From: Rhytidiadelphus loreus
Lineage: Eukaryota > Streptophyta > Bryopsida > Hypnales > Hylocomiaceae
Length of the DNA stretch: 64,000 bases
Direction: 5' to 3'
Assembly: GCA_947034895.1 (NCBI GenBank)
Contig: OX344763.1
Coordinates: forward strand, 59,167,093 to 59,231,092
Shown here: in pieces, positions 10,432-23,420 of the stretch
Layout: each line of letters begins with the position of its first letter
How positions within the stretch are numbered: the first letter of the stretch is position 1
The notes under the pieces: model-generated
Database searches by the model: none
What the model saw: only the letters and a program-made list of their open reading frames with translations
Told to the model about the DNA's origin: nothing
Program-made: the position numbers and the translations under genes

Positions 10432-12810
10432 ACAGAAATCTGGGAAAGAGGTTGTGCAAGTTGCAAGTGCTCCTAAACTCATGAATTAATCAAAAAAATA
10501 TATAATTGGGAGTCACGATGAATGACTTTCTAGTACGTGGAAATGAAATATTCGTGCACGAACCTGGCCCTCTATTTTAAAGTCCACAAAATTGTAATCT
10601 CATGAAATTCATTGAAAGAAATCTGGGAAAGAGGTTGTGCAAGTTGCAAGTGCTCCTAAACTCATGAATTATTCAAAAAAATATATAATTGGTGGTCACG
10701 ATGAATGACTTTCTAGTACGTGGAAATGAAATATTCGTGCACGAACCTTGCCCTGTATTTTAAAGTCGACAAAATTGTAATCTCATGGAATTCATGTACA
10801 GAAATCTGGAAAAGAGGTTGTACAAGTTGCAAGTGCTCCTAAATTCATGAATTAATCAAAAAAATATATAATTGGGAGTCACGATGAATGACTTTCTAGT
10901 ACGTGGAAATGAAATATTCGTGCACGAACCTTGCCCTGTATTTTAAAGTCGACAAAATTGTAATCTCATGGAATTCATGTACAGAAATCTGGAAAAGAGG
11001 TTGTACAAGTTGCAGGTGCTCCTAAACTCATGAATTAATCAACAAAATATATAATTGGGAGTCACGATGAATGACTTTCTAGTACGAGGAAATGAAATAT
11101 TCGTGCACGAACCTTGCCCTGTATTTTAAAGTCGATAAAATTGTAATCTCATGGAATTCATGTACAGAAATCTGGGAAAGAGGTTGTGCAAGTTGCAAAT
11201 GCTCCTAAACTCATGAATTAATCAAAAAAATATATAATTGGGAGTCACGATGAATGACTTTCTAGTACGTGGAAATGAAATATTCGTGCACGAACCTGGC
11301 CCTCTATCTGAAAGTCGACAAAATTGTAATCTCATGGAATTCATGTACAGAAATCTGGGAAAGAGGTTGTGCAAGTTGCAAGTGCTCCTAAACTCATGAA
11401 TTAATCAACAAAATATATAATTGGGAGTCACGATGAATGACTTTCTAGTACGTGGAAATGAAATATTCGTGCACGAACCTTGCCCTCTATTTTAAAGTCG
11501 ATAAAATTGTAATCTCATGGAATTCATGTACAGAAATCTGGGAAAGAGGTTGTGCAAGTTGCAAGTGCTCCTAAACTCATGAATTAATCAACAAAATATA
11601 TAATTGGTGGTCACGATGAATGACTTTCTAGTACGTGGAAATGAAATATTCGTGCACGAATCTTGCCCTGTATTTTAAAGTCGACAAAATTGTAATCTCA
11701 TGGAATTCATGTACAGAAATCTGGGAAAGAGGTTGTGCAAGTTGCAAGTGCTCCTAAACTCATGAATTAATCAAAAAAATATATAATTGGGAGTCACGAT
11801 GAATGACTTTCTAGTACGTGGAAATGAAATATTCGTGCACGAACCTGGCCCTGTATTTTAAAGTCGACAAAATTGTAATCTCATGGAATTCATGTACAGA
11901 AATTTGGGAAAGAAGCTGTGCAAGTTGCAAGTGCTCCTAAATTCATGAATTAATCAAAAAAATATATAATTGGTGGTCACGATGAATGACTTTCTAGTAC
12001 GTGGAAATGAAATATTCGTGCACGAACCTTGCCCTGTATTTTTAAGTCGACAAAATTGTAATCTCATGGAATTCATGTACAGAAATCTGGGAAAGAGGTT
12101 GTGCAAGTTGCAAGTGCTCCTAAACTCATGAATTAATCAAAAAAATATATAATTGGGAGTCACGATGAATGACTTTCTAGTACGTGGAAATGAAATATTC
12201 GTGCACGAACCTGGCCCTCTATTTTAAAGTCCACAAAATTGTAATCTCATGAAATTCATTGAAAGAAATCTGGGAAAGAGGTTGTGCAAGTTGCAAGTGC
12301 TCCTAAACTCATGAATTATTCAAAAAAATATATAATTGGTGGTCACGATGAATGACTTTCTAGTACGTGAAAATGCAATATTCGTGCACGAACCTAGCCC
12401 TCTATTTTAAAGTCGAAAATAGTGTAATCTCATGGAATTCATGTACAGAAATCTGGAAAAGAGGTTGTACAAGTTGCAAGTGCTCCTAAACTCATGAATT
12501 AATCAACAAAATATATAATTGGTGGTCACGATGAATGACTTTCTAGTACGTGGAAATGAAATATTCGTGCAAGAACCTTGCCCTGTATTTTAAAGTCGAC
12601 AAAATTGTAATCTCTTGGAATTCATGTACAGAAATCTGGGAAAGAGGTTGTGCAAGTTGCAAGTGCTCCTAAACTCATGAATTATTCAAAAAAATATATA
12701 ATTGGTGGTCACGATGAATGACTTTCTAGTACGTGAAAATGCAATATTCGTGCACGAACCTAGCCCTCTATTTTAAAGTCGAAAATATTGTAATCTCATG
12801 GAATTCATGT
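10432..12810 (+). repeat. 13-monomer unit, second tandem copy
   Basis: This is the adjacent second copy of the 13-monomer unit. Markers shifted by exactly 2379 bp are CTCTATCTGA at 11302, AAATTTGGG at 11900 and GTCGAAAATAGTG at 12412. Its last ten monomers are repeated again, 1830 bp later, through about 14710. Confidence 0.9.
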
Positions 12811-12879
12811 ACAGAAATCTGGGAAAGAGGTTGTGCAAGTTGCAAGTGCTCCTAAACTCATGAATTAATCAAAAAAATT

Positions 12880-14710
12880 TATAATTGGGAGTCACGATGA
12901 ATGACTTTCTAGTACGAGGAAATGAAATATTCGTGCACGAACCTTGCCCTGTATTTTAAAGTCGATAAAATTGTAATCTCATGGAATTCATGTACAGAAA
13001 TCTGGGAAAGAGGTTGTGCAAGTTGCAAATGCTCCTAAACTCATGAATTAATCAAAAAAATATATAATTGGGAGTCACGATGAATGACTTTCTAGTACGT
13101 GGAAATGAAATATTCGTGCACGAACCTGGCCCTCTATCTGAAAGTCGACAAAATTGTAATCTCATGGAATTCATGTACAGAAATCTGGAAAAGAGGTTGT
13201 GCAAGTTGCAAGTGCTCCTAAACTCATGAATTAATCAACAAAATATATAATTGGGAGTCACGATGAATGACTTTCTAGTACGTGGAAATGAAATATTCGT
13301 GCACGAACCTTGCCCTCTATTTTAAAGTCGATAAAATTGTAATCTCATGGAATTCATGTACAGAAATCTGGGAAAGAGGTTGTGCAAGTTGCAAGTGCTC
13401 CTAAACTCATGAATTAATCAACAAAATATATAATTGGTGGTCACGATGAATGACTTTCTAGTACGTGGAAATGAAATATTCGTGCACGAATCTTGCCCTG
13501 TATTTTAAAGTCGACAAAATTGTAATCTCATGGAATTCATGTACAGAAATCTGGGAAAGAGGTTGTGCAAGTTGCAAGTGCTCCTAAACTCATGAATTAA
13601 TCAAAAAAATATATAATTGGGAGTCACGATGAATGACTTTCTAGTACGTGGAAATGAAATATTCGTGCACGAACCTGGCCCTGTATTTTAAAGTCGACAA
13701 AATTGTAATCTCATGGAATTCATGTACAGAAATTTGGGAAAGAAGCTGTGCAAGTTGCAAGTGCTCCTAAATTCATGAATTAATCAAAAAAATATATAAT
13801 TGGTGGTCACGATGAATGACTTTCTAGTACGTGGAAATGAAATATTCGTGCACGAACCTTGCCCTGTATTTTTAAGTCGACAAAATTGTAATCTCATGGA
13901 ATTCATGTACAGAAATCTGGGAAAGAGGTTGTGCAAGTTGCAAGTGCTCCTAAACTCATGAATTAATCAAAAAAATATATAATTGGGAGTCACGATGAAT
14001 GACTTTCTAGTACGTGGAAATGAAATATTCGTGCACGAACCTGGCCCTCTATTTTAAAGTCCACAAAATTGTAATCTCATGAAATTCATTGAAAGAAATC
14101 TGGGAAAGAGGTTGTGCAAGTTGCAAGTGCTCCTAAACTCATGAATTATTCAAAAAAATATATAATTGGTGGTCACGATGAATGACTTTCTAGTACGTGA
14201 AAATGCAATATTCGTGCACGAACCTAGCCCTCTATTTTAAAGTCGAAAATAGTGTAATCTCATGGAATTCATGTACAGAAATCTGGAAAAGAGGTTGTAC
14301 AAGTTGCAAGTGCTCCTAAACTCATGAATTAATCAACAAAATATATAATTGGTGGTCACGATGAATGACTTTCTAGTACGTGGAAATGAAATATTCGTGC
14401 AAGAACCTTGCCCTGTATTTTAAAGTCGACAAAATTGTAATCTCTTGGAATTCATGTACAGAAATCTGGGAAAGAGGTTGTGCAAGTTGCAAGTGCTCCT
14501 AAACTCATGAATTATTCAAAAAAATATATAATTGGTGGTCACGATGAATGACTTTCTAGTACGTGAAAATGCAATATTCGTGCACGAACCTAGCCCTCTA
14601 TTTTAAAGTCGAAAATATTGTAATCTCATGGAATTCATGTACAGAAATCTGGGAAAGAGGTTGTGCAAGTTGCAAGTGCTCCTAAACTCATGAATTAATC
14701 AAAAAAATTT
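12880..14710 (+). repeat. 10-monomer partial copy with a junction inside a monomer
   Basis: This segment repeats about 11050-12880 at an offset of 1830 bp (10 monomers), with markers at 13132, 13730 and 14242. The junction lies within the monomer starting at 12811. Its first part, ending in a rare A7 then TTTATAATT, matches the monomer at 14641. From TACGAGG (about 12913) onward it matches the monomer at 10981. The crossover therefore took place inside a monomer while keeping the 183-bp register. Confidence 0.85.
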
Positions 14711-15006
14711 ATAATTGGGAGTCACGATGAATGACTTTCTAGTACGTGGAAATGAAATATTCGTGCATGAACCTGCACCTCTATTTTAAAGTCGACAAAA
14801 TTGTAATCTCATGGAATTCATGTACAGAAATCTGGGAAAGAGGTTGTGCAAGTTGCAAGTGCTCCTAAACTCATGAATTAATCAAGAAAATATATAATTG
14901 GGAGTCACGATGAATGACTTTCTAGTACGTGGAAATGAAATATTCGTCCACAAACCTGGCCCTCTATTTTAAAGTCGACAAAATTGTAATCTCATGGAAT
15001 TCATGT

Positions 15007-15188
15007 ACAGAAATCTGGGAAAGAGGTTGTGCAAGTTGCAAGTGCTCCTAAACTCATGAATTATTTAAAAAAATATATAATTGGGAGTCACGATGAATGA
15101 CTTTCTAGTACGTGGAAATGAAATATTCGTGCACGAACTTGCCCTCTATTTTAAAGTCCACAAAATTGTAATCTCATGAAATTCATTG
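15007..15188 (+). repeat. 182-bp monomer with a 1-bp deletion
   Basis: This monomer reads CGAACTTGCCC where others have CGAACCTTGCCC (about 15134). It is the first off-length copy; every start motif I checked from 1 to 13726 fits a strict 183-bp spacing. Confidence 0.85.
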
Positions 15189-16103
15189 AAAGAAATCTGG
15201 GAAAGAGGTTGTGCAAGTTGCAAGTGCTCCTAAACTCATGAATTAATCAACAAAATATATAATTGGGAGTCACGATGAATGACTTCCTAGTACTTGAAAA
15301 TGAAATATTCCTGCACAAACTTGGCCCTCTATTTTAAAGTCGACAAAATTGTAATCTCATGAAATTCATTGAAAGAAATCTGGGAAAGAGGTTGTGCAAG
15401 TTGTAAGTGCTCCTAAACTCATGAATTAATCAAAAAAATATATAATTGGTGGTCACGATGAATGACTTTCTAGTACGTGGAAATGAAATATTCGTGCACG
15501 AACCTTGCCCTGTATTTTAAAGTCGATAAAATTGTAATCTCATGGAATTCATGTACAGAAATCTGGGAAAGAGGTTGTGCATGTTGCAAGTGCTCCTAAA
15601 CTCATGAATTAATCAGAAAAATATATAATTGGGAGTCACGATGAATGACTTTCTAGTACGTGGAAATGAAATATTCGTGCACGAACCTTGCCCTGTATTT
15701 TAAAGTCCACAAAATTGTAATCTCATGAAATTCATTGAAATAAATCTGGGAAAGAGGTTGTGCAAGTTGCAAGTACTCCTAAACTCATGAATTAATCAAA
15801 AAAATATATAATTGGGAGTCACGATGAATGACTTTCTAGTACGTGGAAATGAAATATTCGTGCACGAACCTGGCCCTCTATTTTAAAGTCCACAAAACTG
15901 TAATCTCATGAAATTCATGTACAGAAATCTGGGAAAGAGGTTGTGCAAGTTGCAAGTGCTCCTAAACTCATGAATTAATCAAGAAAATATATAATTGGGA
16001 GTCACGATGAATGACTTTCTAGTACGTGGAAATGAAATATTCGTGCACGAACCTGGCCCTCTATTTTAAAGTCCACAAAATTGTAATCTCATGAAATTCA
16101 TGT

Positions 16104-16285
16104 ACAGAAATCTGGGAAAGAGGTTGTGCAAGTTGCAAGTGCTCCTAAACTCATGAATTAATCAAAAAAATATATAATTGGGAGTCACGATGAATGACTT
16201 TCTAATACGTGGAAATGAAATATTCGTGCACGAACCTGGCCCTCTATTTTAAAGTGCACAAAATATAATCTCATGGAATTCATGT
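16104..16285 (+). repeat. 182-bp monomer with a 1-bp deletion
   Basis: The segment GTGCACAAAATATAATC (about 16255) is one base shorter than the related GTGCACAAAAATGTAATC at 17352 and 19914. Monomer starts at 16104 and 16286 give 182 bp. Confidence 0.85.
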
Positions 16286-16651
16286 ACAGAAATCTGGGAA
16301 AGAGGTTGTGCACGTTGCAAGTGCTCCTAAACTCATGAATTAATCAAAAAAATATATAATTGGGAGTCACGATGAATGACTTTCTAGTACGTGGAAATGA
16401 AATATTCGTGCACGAACCTGGCCCTCTATTTTAAAGTCGACAAAATTGTAATCTCATGGAATTCATGTACAGATATCTGGAAAAGAGGTTGTGCAAGTTG
16501 CAAGTGCTCCTAAATTCATGAATTAATCAAAAAAATATATAATTGGGAGTCACGATGAATGACTTTCTAGTACGTGGAAATGAAATATTCGTGCACGAAC
16601 CTTGCCCTCTATTTTAAAGTCGACAAAATTGTAATCTCATGGAATTCATGT

Positions 16652-17017
16652 ACAGAAATCTGGGAAAGAGGTTGTGCACGTTGCAAGTGCTCCTAAATTC
16701 ATGAATTAATCAAAAAAATATATAATTGGTGGTCACGATGAATGACTTTCTAGTACGTGGAAATGAAATATTCGTGCACGAACCTAGCCCTCTATTTTAA
16801 AGTCCAAAATACTGTAATCTCATGGAATTCATGTACAGAAATCGGGGAAAGAGGTTGTGCAAGTTGCAAGTGTTCCTAAACTCATGAATTATTCAAAAAA
16901 ATATATAATTGGTGGTCACGATGAATGACTTTCTAGTACGTGGAAATGCAATATTCGTGGACGAATCTAGCCCTCTATTTTAAAGTCCAAAATATTGTAA
17001 TCTCATGGAATTCATGT
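16652..17017 (+). repeat. First monomers with the GTGGACGAATC-type end
   Basis: The monomer starting at 16835 is the first in the window with the linked set GCAATATTCGTGG, ACGAATCTAGCC and GTCCAAAATATTG. The preceding monomer carries a related form (CCTAGCCC, CCAAAATACTG). The following 47 kb contains about two dozen more of the GTGGACGAATC type. Confidence 0.7.
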
Positions 17018-17679
17018 ACAGAAATCTGGGAAAGGGCTTGTACAAGTTGCAAGTGCTCCTAAACTCATGAATTAATCAAAAAAATATATAATTGGTGGTC
17101 ACGATGAATGACTTTCTAGTACGTGGAAATGAAATATTCGTGCACGAACCTTGCCCTCTATTTTAAAGTCGATAAAATTGTAATCTCATGGAATTCATGT
17201 ACAGAAATCTGGGAAAGGGCTTGTACAAGTTGCAAGTGCTCCTAAACTCATGAATTAATCAAAAAAATATATAATTGGGAGTCACGATGAATGACTTTCT
17301 AATACGTGGAAATGAAATATTCGTGCACGAACCTGGCCCTCTATTTTAAAGTGCACAAAAATGTAATCTCATGGAATTCATGTACAGAAATCTGGGAAAG
17401 AGGTTGTGCACGTTGCAAGTGCTCCTAAATTCATGAATTAATCAAAAAAATATATAATTGGGAGTCACGATGAATGACTTTCTAGTACGTGGAAATGAAA
17501 TATTCGTGCACGAACCTTGCCCTGTATTTTAAAGTCGACAAAATTGTAATCTCATGGAATTCATGTACAGAAATCTGGGAAAGAGGTTGTGCACGTTGCA
17601 AGTGCTCCTAAATTCATGAATTAATTAAAAAAATATATAATTGGTGGTCACGATGAATGACTTTCTAGTACGTGGAAAT

Positions 17680-18480
17680 GAAATATTCGTGCACGAACCT
17701 AGCCCTCTATTTTAAAGTCCAAAATACTGTAATCTCATGGAATTCATGTACAGAAATCGGGGAAAGAGGTTGTGCAAGTTGCAAGTGCTCCTAAACTCAT
17801 GAATTAATCAAAAAAATATATAATTGGTGGTCACGATGAATGACTTTCTAGTACGTGGAAATGAAATATTCGTGCACGAACCTTGCCCTCTATTTTAAAG
17901 TCGATAAAATTGTAATCTCATGGAATTCATGTACAGAAATCTGGGAAAGGGCTTGTACAAGTTGCAAGTGCTCCTAAACTCATGAATTAATCAAAAAAAT
18001 ATATAATTGGTGGTCACGATGAATGACTTTCTAGTACGTGGAAATGAAATATTCGTGCACGAACCTGGCCCTGTATTTTAAAGTCGACAAAATTGTAATC
18101 TCATGGAATTCATGTACAGAAATCTGGAAAAGAGGTTGTACAAGTTGCAAGTGCTCCTAAACTCATGAATTAATCAAAAAAATATATAATTGGTGGTCAC
18201 GATGAATGACTTTCTAGTACGTGGAAATGAAATATTCGTGCACGAACCTTGCCCTGTATTTTAAAGTCGACAAAATTGTAATCTCATGGAATTCATGTAC
18301 AGAAATCTGGAAAAGAGGTTGTACAAGTTGCAAGTGCTCCTAAACTCATGAATTAATCAAGAAAATATATAATTGGTGGTCACGATGAATGACTTTCTAA
18401 TACGTGGAAATGAAATATTCGTGCACGAAGCTGGCCCTGTATTTTAAAGTCGACAAAATTGTAATCTCATGGAATTCATG
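17680..18480 (+). repeat. 13-monomer-offset block, first copy
   Basis: This stretch matches about 20059-20860 at an offset of 2379 bp. Shared markers in order are AAATCGGGG (17754), AAAGGGCTTGTACAAG (about 17946), two GGAAAAGAGGTTGTAC monomers, and the rare CGAAGCTGG with TTCTAATACG (about 18424). The repeat offset equals that of the 8053-12810 duplication, but the sequences are different. Confidence 0.8.
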
Positions 18481-20058
18481 TACAGAAATCTGGAAAAGAG
18501 GTTGTACAAGTTGCAAGTGCTCCTAAACTCATGAATTAATCAAAAAAATATATAATTGGGAGTCACGATGAATGACTTTCTAGTACGTGGAAATGAAATA
18601 TTCGTGCACGAACCTGGCCCTCTATTTTAAAGTCCAAAATATTGTAATCTCATGGAATTCATGTACAGAAATCCGGGAAAGAGGTTGTGCAAGTTGCAAG
18701 TGCTCCTAAATTCATGAATTAATCAAAAAAATATATAATTGGTGGTCACGATGAATGACTTTCTAGTACGTGGAAATGAAATATTCGTGCACGAACCTTG
18801 CCCTGTATTTTACAGTCGACAAAATTGTAATCTCATGGAATTCATGTACAGAAATCTGGGAAAGAGGTTGTGCAAGTTGCAAGTGCTCCTAAACTCATGA
18901 ATTATTCAAAAAAATATATAATTGGTGGTCACGATGAATGACTTTCTAGTACGTGGAAATGAAATATTCGTGCACGAACCTAGCCCTCTATTTTAAAGTC
19001 CAAAATACTGTAATCTCATGGAATTCATGTACAGAAATCGGGGAAAGAGGTTGTACAAGTTGCAAGTGCTCCTAAATTCATGAATTAATCAAAAAAATAT
19101 ATAATTGGTGGTCACGATGAATGACTTTCTAGTACGTGGAAATGAAATATTCGTGCACGAACCTGGCCCTGTATTTTAAAGTCGATAAAATTGTAATCTC
19201 ATGGAATTCATGTACAGAAATCTGAGAAAGAGGTTGTGCAAGTTGCAAGTGCTCCTAAATTCATGAATTAATCAAAAAAATATATAATTGGTGGTCACGA
19301 TGAATGACTTTCTAGTACGTGGAAATGCAATATTCGTGGACGAATCTAGCCCTCTATTTTAAAGTCCAAAATATTGTAATCTCATGGAATTCATGTACAG
19401 AAATCGGGGAAAGAGGTTGTGCAAGTTGCAAGTGCTCCTAAATTCATGAATTAATCAAAAAAATATATAATTGGTGGTCACGATGAATGACTTTCTAGTA
19501 CGTGGAAATGCAATATTCGTGCACGAACCTAGCCCTGTATTTTAAAGTCCAAAATATTGTAATCTCATGGAATTCATGTACAGAAATCTGGGAAAGGGCT
19601 TGTACAAGTTGCAAGTGCTCCTAAACTCATGAATTAATCAAGAAAATATATAATTGGTGGTCACGATGAATGACTTTCTAGTACGTGGAAATGAAATATT
19701 CGTGCACGAACCTGGCCCTGTATTTTAAAGTCGATAAAATTGTAATCTCATGGAATTCATGTACAGAAATCTGGGAAAGGGCTTGTACAAGTTGCAAGTG
19801 CTCCTAAACTCATGAATTAATCAAAAAAATACATAATTGGGAGTCACGATGAATGACTTTCTAATACGTGGAAATGAAATATTCGTGCACGAACCTGGCC
19901 CTCTATTTTAAAGTGCACAAAAATGTAATCTCATGGAATTCATGTACAGAAATCTGGGAAAGAGGTTGTGCACGTTGCAAGTGCTCCTAAACTCATGAAT
20001 TAATCAAAAAAATATATAATTGGGAGTCACGATGAATGACTTTCTAATACGTGGAAAT

Positions 20059-20860
20059 GAAATATTCGTGCACGAACCTAGCCCTCTATTTTAAAGTCCA
20101 AAATACTGTAATCTCATGGAATTCATGTACAGAAATCGGGGAAAGAGGTTGTGCAAGTTGCAAGTGCTCCTAAACTCATGAATTAATCAAAAAAATATAT
20201 AATTGGTGGTCACGATGAATGACTTTCTAGTACGTGGAAATGAAATATTCGTGCACGAACCTTGCCCTCTATTTTAAAGTCCACAAAATTGTAATCTCAT
20301 GGAATTCATGTACAGAAATCTGGGAAAGGGCTTGTACAAGTTGCAAGTGCTCCTAAACTCATGAATTAATCAAAAAAATATATAATTGGTGGTCACGATG
20401 AATGACTTTCTAGTACGTGGAAATGAAATATTCGTGCACGAACCTTGCCCTGTATTTTAAAGTCGACAAAATTGTAATCTCATGGAATTCATGTACAGAA
20501 ATCTGGAAAAGAGGTTGTACAAGTTGCAAGTGCTCCTAAACTCATGAATTAATCAAAAAAATATATAATTGGTGGTCACGATGAATGACTTTCTAGTACG
20601 TGGAAATGAAATATTCGTGCACGAACCTTGCCCTGTATTTTAAAGTCGACAAAATTGTAATCTCATGGAATTCATGTACAGAAATCTGGAAAAGAGGTTG
20701 TACAAGTTGCAAGTGCTCCTAAACTCATGAATTAATCAAGAAAATATATAATTGGTGGTCACGATGAATGACTTTCTAATACGTGGAAATGAAATATTCG
20801 TGCACGAAGCTGGCCCTGTATTTTAAAGTCGACAAAATTGTAATCTCATGGAATTCATGT
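20059..20860 (+). repeat. 13-monomer-offset block, second copy
   Basis: Markers lie exactly 2379 bp after those in 17680-18480: AAATCGGGG at 20133, AAGGGCTTG at about 20326 and CGAAGCTGG at 20805. Differences include GTCCAC against GTCGAT in the first monomer and CTTGCC against CTGGCC in the second. The next monomer diverges sharply into the GTGGACGAATC subfamily. Confidence 0.8.
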
Positions 20861-21226
20861 ACAGAAATCTGGAAAAGAAGTTGTACAAGTTGCAAGTGCT
20901 CCTAAATTCATGAATTAATCAAAAAAATATATATTTGGTGGTCACGATGAATGACTTTCTAGTACGTGAAAATGCAATATTCGTGGACGAATCTAGCCCT
21001 CTATTTTAAAGTCCAAAATATTGTAATCTCATGGAATTCATGTACAGAAATCTGGGAAAGAGGTTGTGCAAGTTGCAAGTGCTCCTAAACTCATGAATTA
21101 TTCAAAAAAATATATAATTGGTGGTCACGATGAATGACTTTCTAGTACGTGAAAATGCAATATTCGTGGACGAATCTAGCCCTCTATTTTAAAGTCCAAA
21201 ATATTGTAATCTCATGGAATTCATGT
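20861..21226 (+). repeat. Pair of GTGGACGAATC-subfamily monomers
   Basis: Two consecutive monomers carry the full linked variant set: GTGAAAATGCAAT, TTCGTGGACGAATC, CTAGCCCTCTATT and GTCCAAAATATTG. The pair and the following CCTGCAGG monomer recur about 3841 bp later (24702-25250), which is 21 monomers once two intervening deletions are counted. The second later copy has CGAGGACG in place of CGTGGACG. Confidence 0.75.
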
Positions 21227-21592
21227 ACAGAAATCTGGGAAAGAGGTTGTGCAAGTTGCAAGTGCTCCTAAATTCATGAATTAATCAAAAAAATATATAA
21301 TTGGTGGTCACGATGAATGACTTTCTAGTACGTGGAAATGAAATATTCCTGCAGGAACCTTGCCCTGTATTTTAAAGTCGACAAAATTGTAATCTCTTGG
21401 AATTCATGTACAGAAATCTGGGAAAGAGGTTGTGCAAGTTGCAAGTGCTCCTAAACTCATGAATTAATCAAAAAAATATATAATTGGTGGTCACGATGAA
21501 TGACTTTCTAGTACGTGGAAATGAAATATTCGTGCACGAACCTAGCCCTCTATTTTAAAGTCCAAAATACTGTAATCTCATGGAATTCATGT

Positions 21593-21774
21593 ACAGAAAT
21601 CGGGGAAAGAGGTTGTGCAAGTTGCAATGCTGCTAAATTCATGAATTAATCAAAAAAATATATAATTGGTGGTCACGATGAATGACTTTCTAGTACGTGG
21701 AAATGAAATATTCGTGCTCGAACCTTGCCCTGTATTTTAAAGTCGATAAAATTGTAATCTCATGAAATTCATGT
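21593..21774 (+). repeat. 182-bp monomer with a 1-bp deletion
   Basis: Here GCAATGCTGCTAAATTC (about 21623) replaces GCAAGTGCTCCTAAATTC: one base is lost and a nearby base is changed. No other monomer noticed shares this form. Confidence 0.8.
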
Positions 21775-23238
21775 ACAGAAATCTGGGAAAGAGGTTGTGC
21801 ATGTTGCAAGTGCTCCTAAACTCATGAAGTAATCAGAAAAATATATAATTGGCAGTCACGATGAATGACTTTCTAGTACGTGGAAATGAAATATTCGTGC
21901 ACGAACCTGGCCCTCTATTTTAAAGTCCACAAAATTGTAATCTCATGAAATTCATTGAAAGAAATCTGGGAAAGAAGTTGTGCAAGTTGCAAGTGCTCCT
22001 AAACTCATGAATTAATCAACAAAATATATAATTGGGAGTCACGATGAATGACTTTCTAGTACGTGGAAATGAAATATTCGTGCAAGAACCTGGCCCTCTA
22101 TTTTAAAGTCGACAAAATTGTAATCTCATGAAATTCATTGACAGAAATCTGGGAAAGAGGTTGTGCAAGTTGCAAGTGCTCCTAAACTCATGAATTAATC
22201 AACAAAATATATAAATGGGAGTCACGATGAATGACTTTCTAGTACGTGGAAAAGAAATATTCGTGCACGAACCTGGCCCTGTATTTTAAAGTCGACAAAA
22301 TTGTAATCTCATGGAATTCATGTATAGAAATCTGGGAAAGAAGTTGTGCAAGTTGCAAGTGCTCCTAAACTCATGAATTATTCAAAAAAATATATAATTG
22401 GTGGTCACGATGAATGACTTTCTAGTACGTGGAAATGAAATATTCGTGTATGAACCTGGCCCTCTATTTTAAAGTCGACAAAATTGTAATCTCATGAAAT
22501 TCATTGAAAGAAATCTGGGAAAGAGGTTGTGCAAGTTGCAAGTGCTCCTAAACTCATGAATTAATCAAAAAAATATATAATTGGTGGTCACGATGAATGA
22601 CTTTCTAGTATGTGGAAATGAAATATTCGTGCACGAACCTTGCCCTGTATTTTAAAGTCGATAAAATTGTAATCTCATGGAATTCATGTACAAAAATCTG
22701 GGAAAGAGGTTGTGCATGTTGCAAGTGCTCCTAAACTCATGAATTAATCAAAAAAATATATAATTGGGAGTCACGATGAATGACTTTCTAGTACGTGGAA
22801 ATGAAATATTCGTGCACGAACCTTGCCCTGTATTTTAAAGTCGATAAAATTGTAATCTCATGAAATTCATGTACAGAAATCTGGGAAAGAGGTTGTGCAA
22901 GTTGCAAGTGCTCCTAAACTCATGAATTAATCAAAAAAATATATAATTGGGAGTCACGATGAATGACTTTCTAGTACGTGGAAATGAAATATTCGTGCAC
23001 GAACATTGCCCTCTATTTTAAAGTCCACAAAATTGTAATCTCATGAAATTCATGTACAGAAATCTGGGAAAGAGGTTGTGCAAGTTGCAAGTGCTCCTAA
23101 ACTCATGAATTAATCAAAAAAATATATAATTGGGAGTCACGATGAATGACTTTCTAGTACGTGGAAATGAAATATTCGTGCACGAACTTGGCCCTCTATT
23201 TTAAAGACGATAAAATTGTAATCTCATGAAATTCATGT

Positions 23239-23420
23239 ACAGAAATCTGGAAAAGAGGTTGTGCAAGTTGCAAGTGCTCCTAAACTCATGAATTAATCAA
23301 AAAAATATATAATTGGGAGTCAGGATGAATGACTTTCTAATACGTGGAAATGAAATACTCGTGCACCACCTGGCCCTCTATTTTAAAGTGCACAAAAATG
23401 TAATCTCATGGAATTCATGT
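23239..23420 (+). repeat. 182-bp monomer with a 1-bp deletion
   Basis: The segment GTGCACCACCTGG (about 23361) lacks one base of GTGCACGAACCTGG, and AATACTCG replaces AATATTCG next to it. It is the fourth and last 1-bp deletion found; start positions from here to 54 kb stay at a constant offset of -4 from perfect 183-bp spacing. Confidence 0.8.

Noticed and set aside
8053..12810. Treating the near-identical blocks as certain biology
   Set aside because: Assembly of satellite arrays can duplicate or collapse segments. The duplications are reported as seen in this sequence, but their reality depends on read support that I cannot examine.
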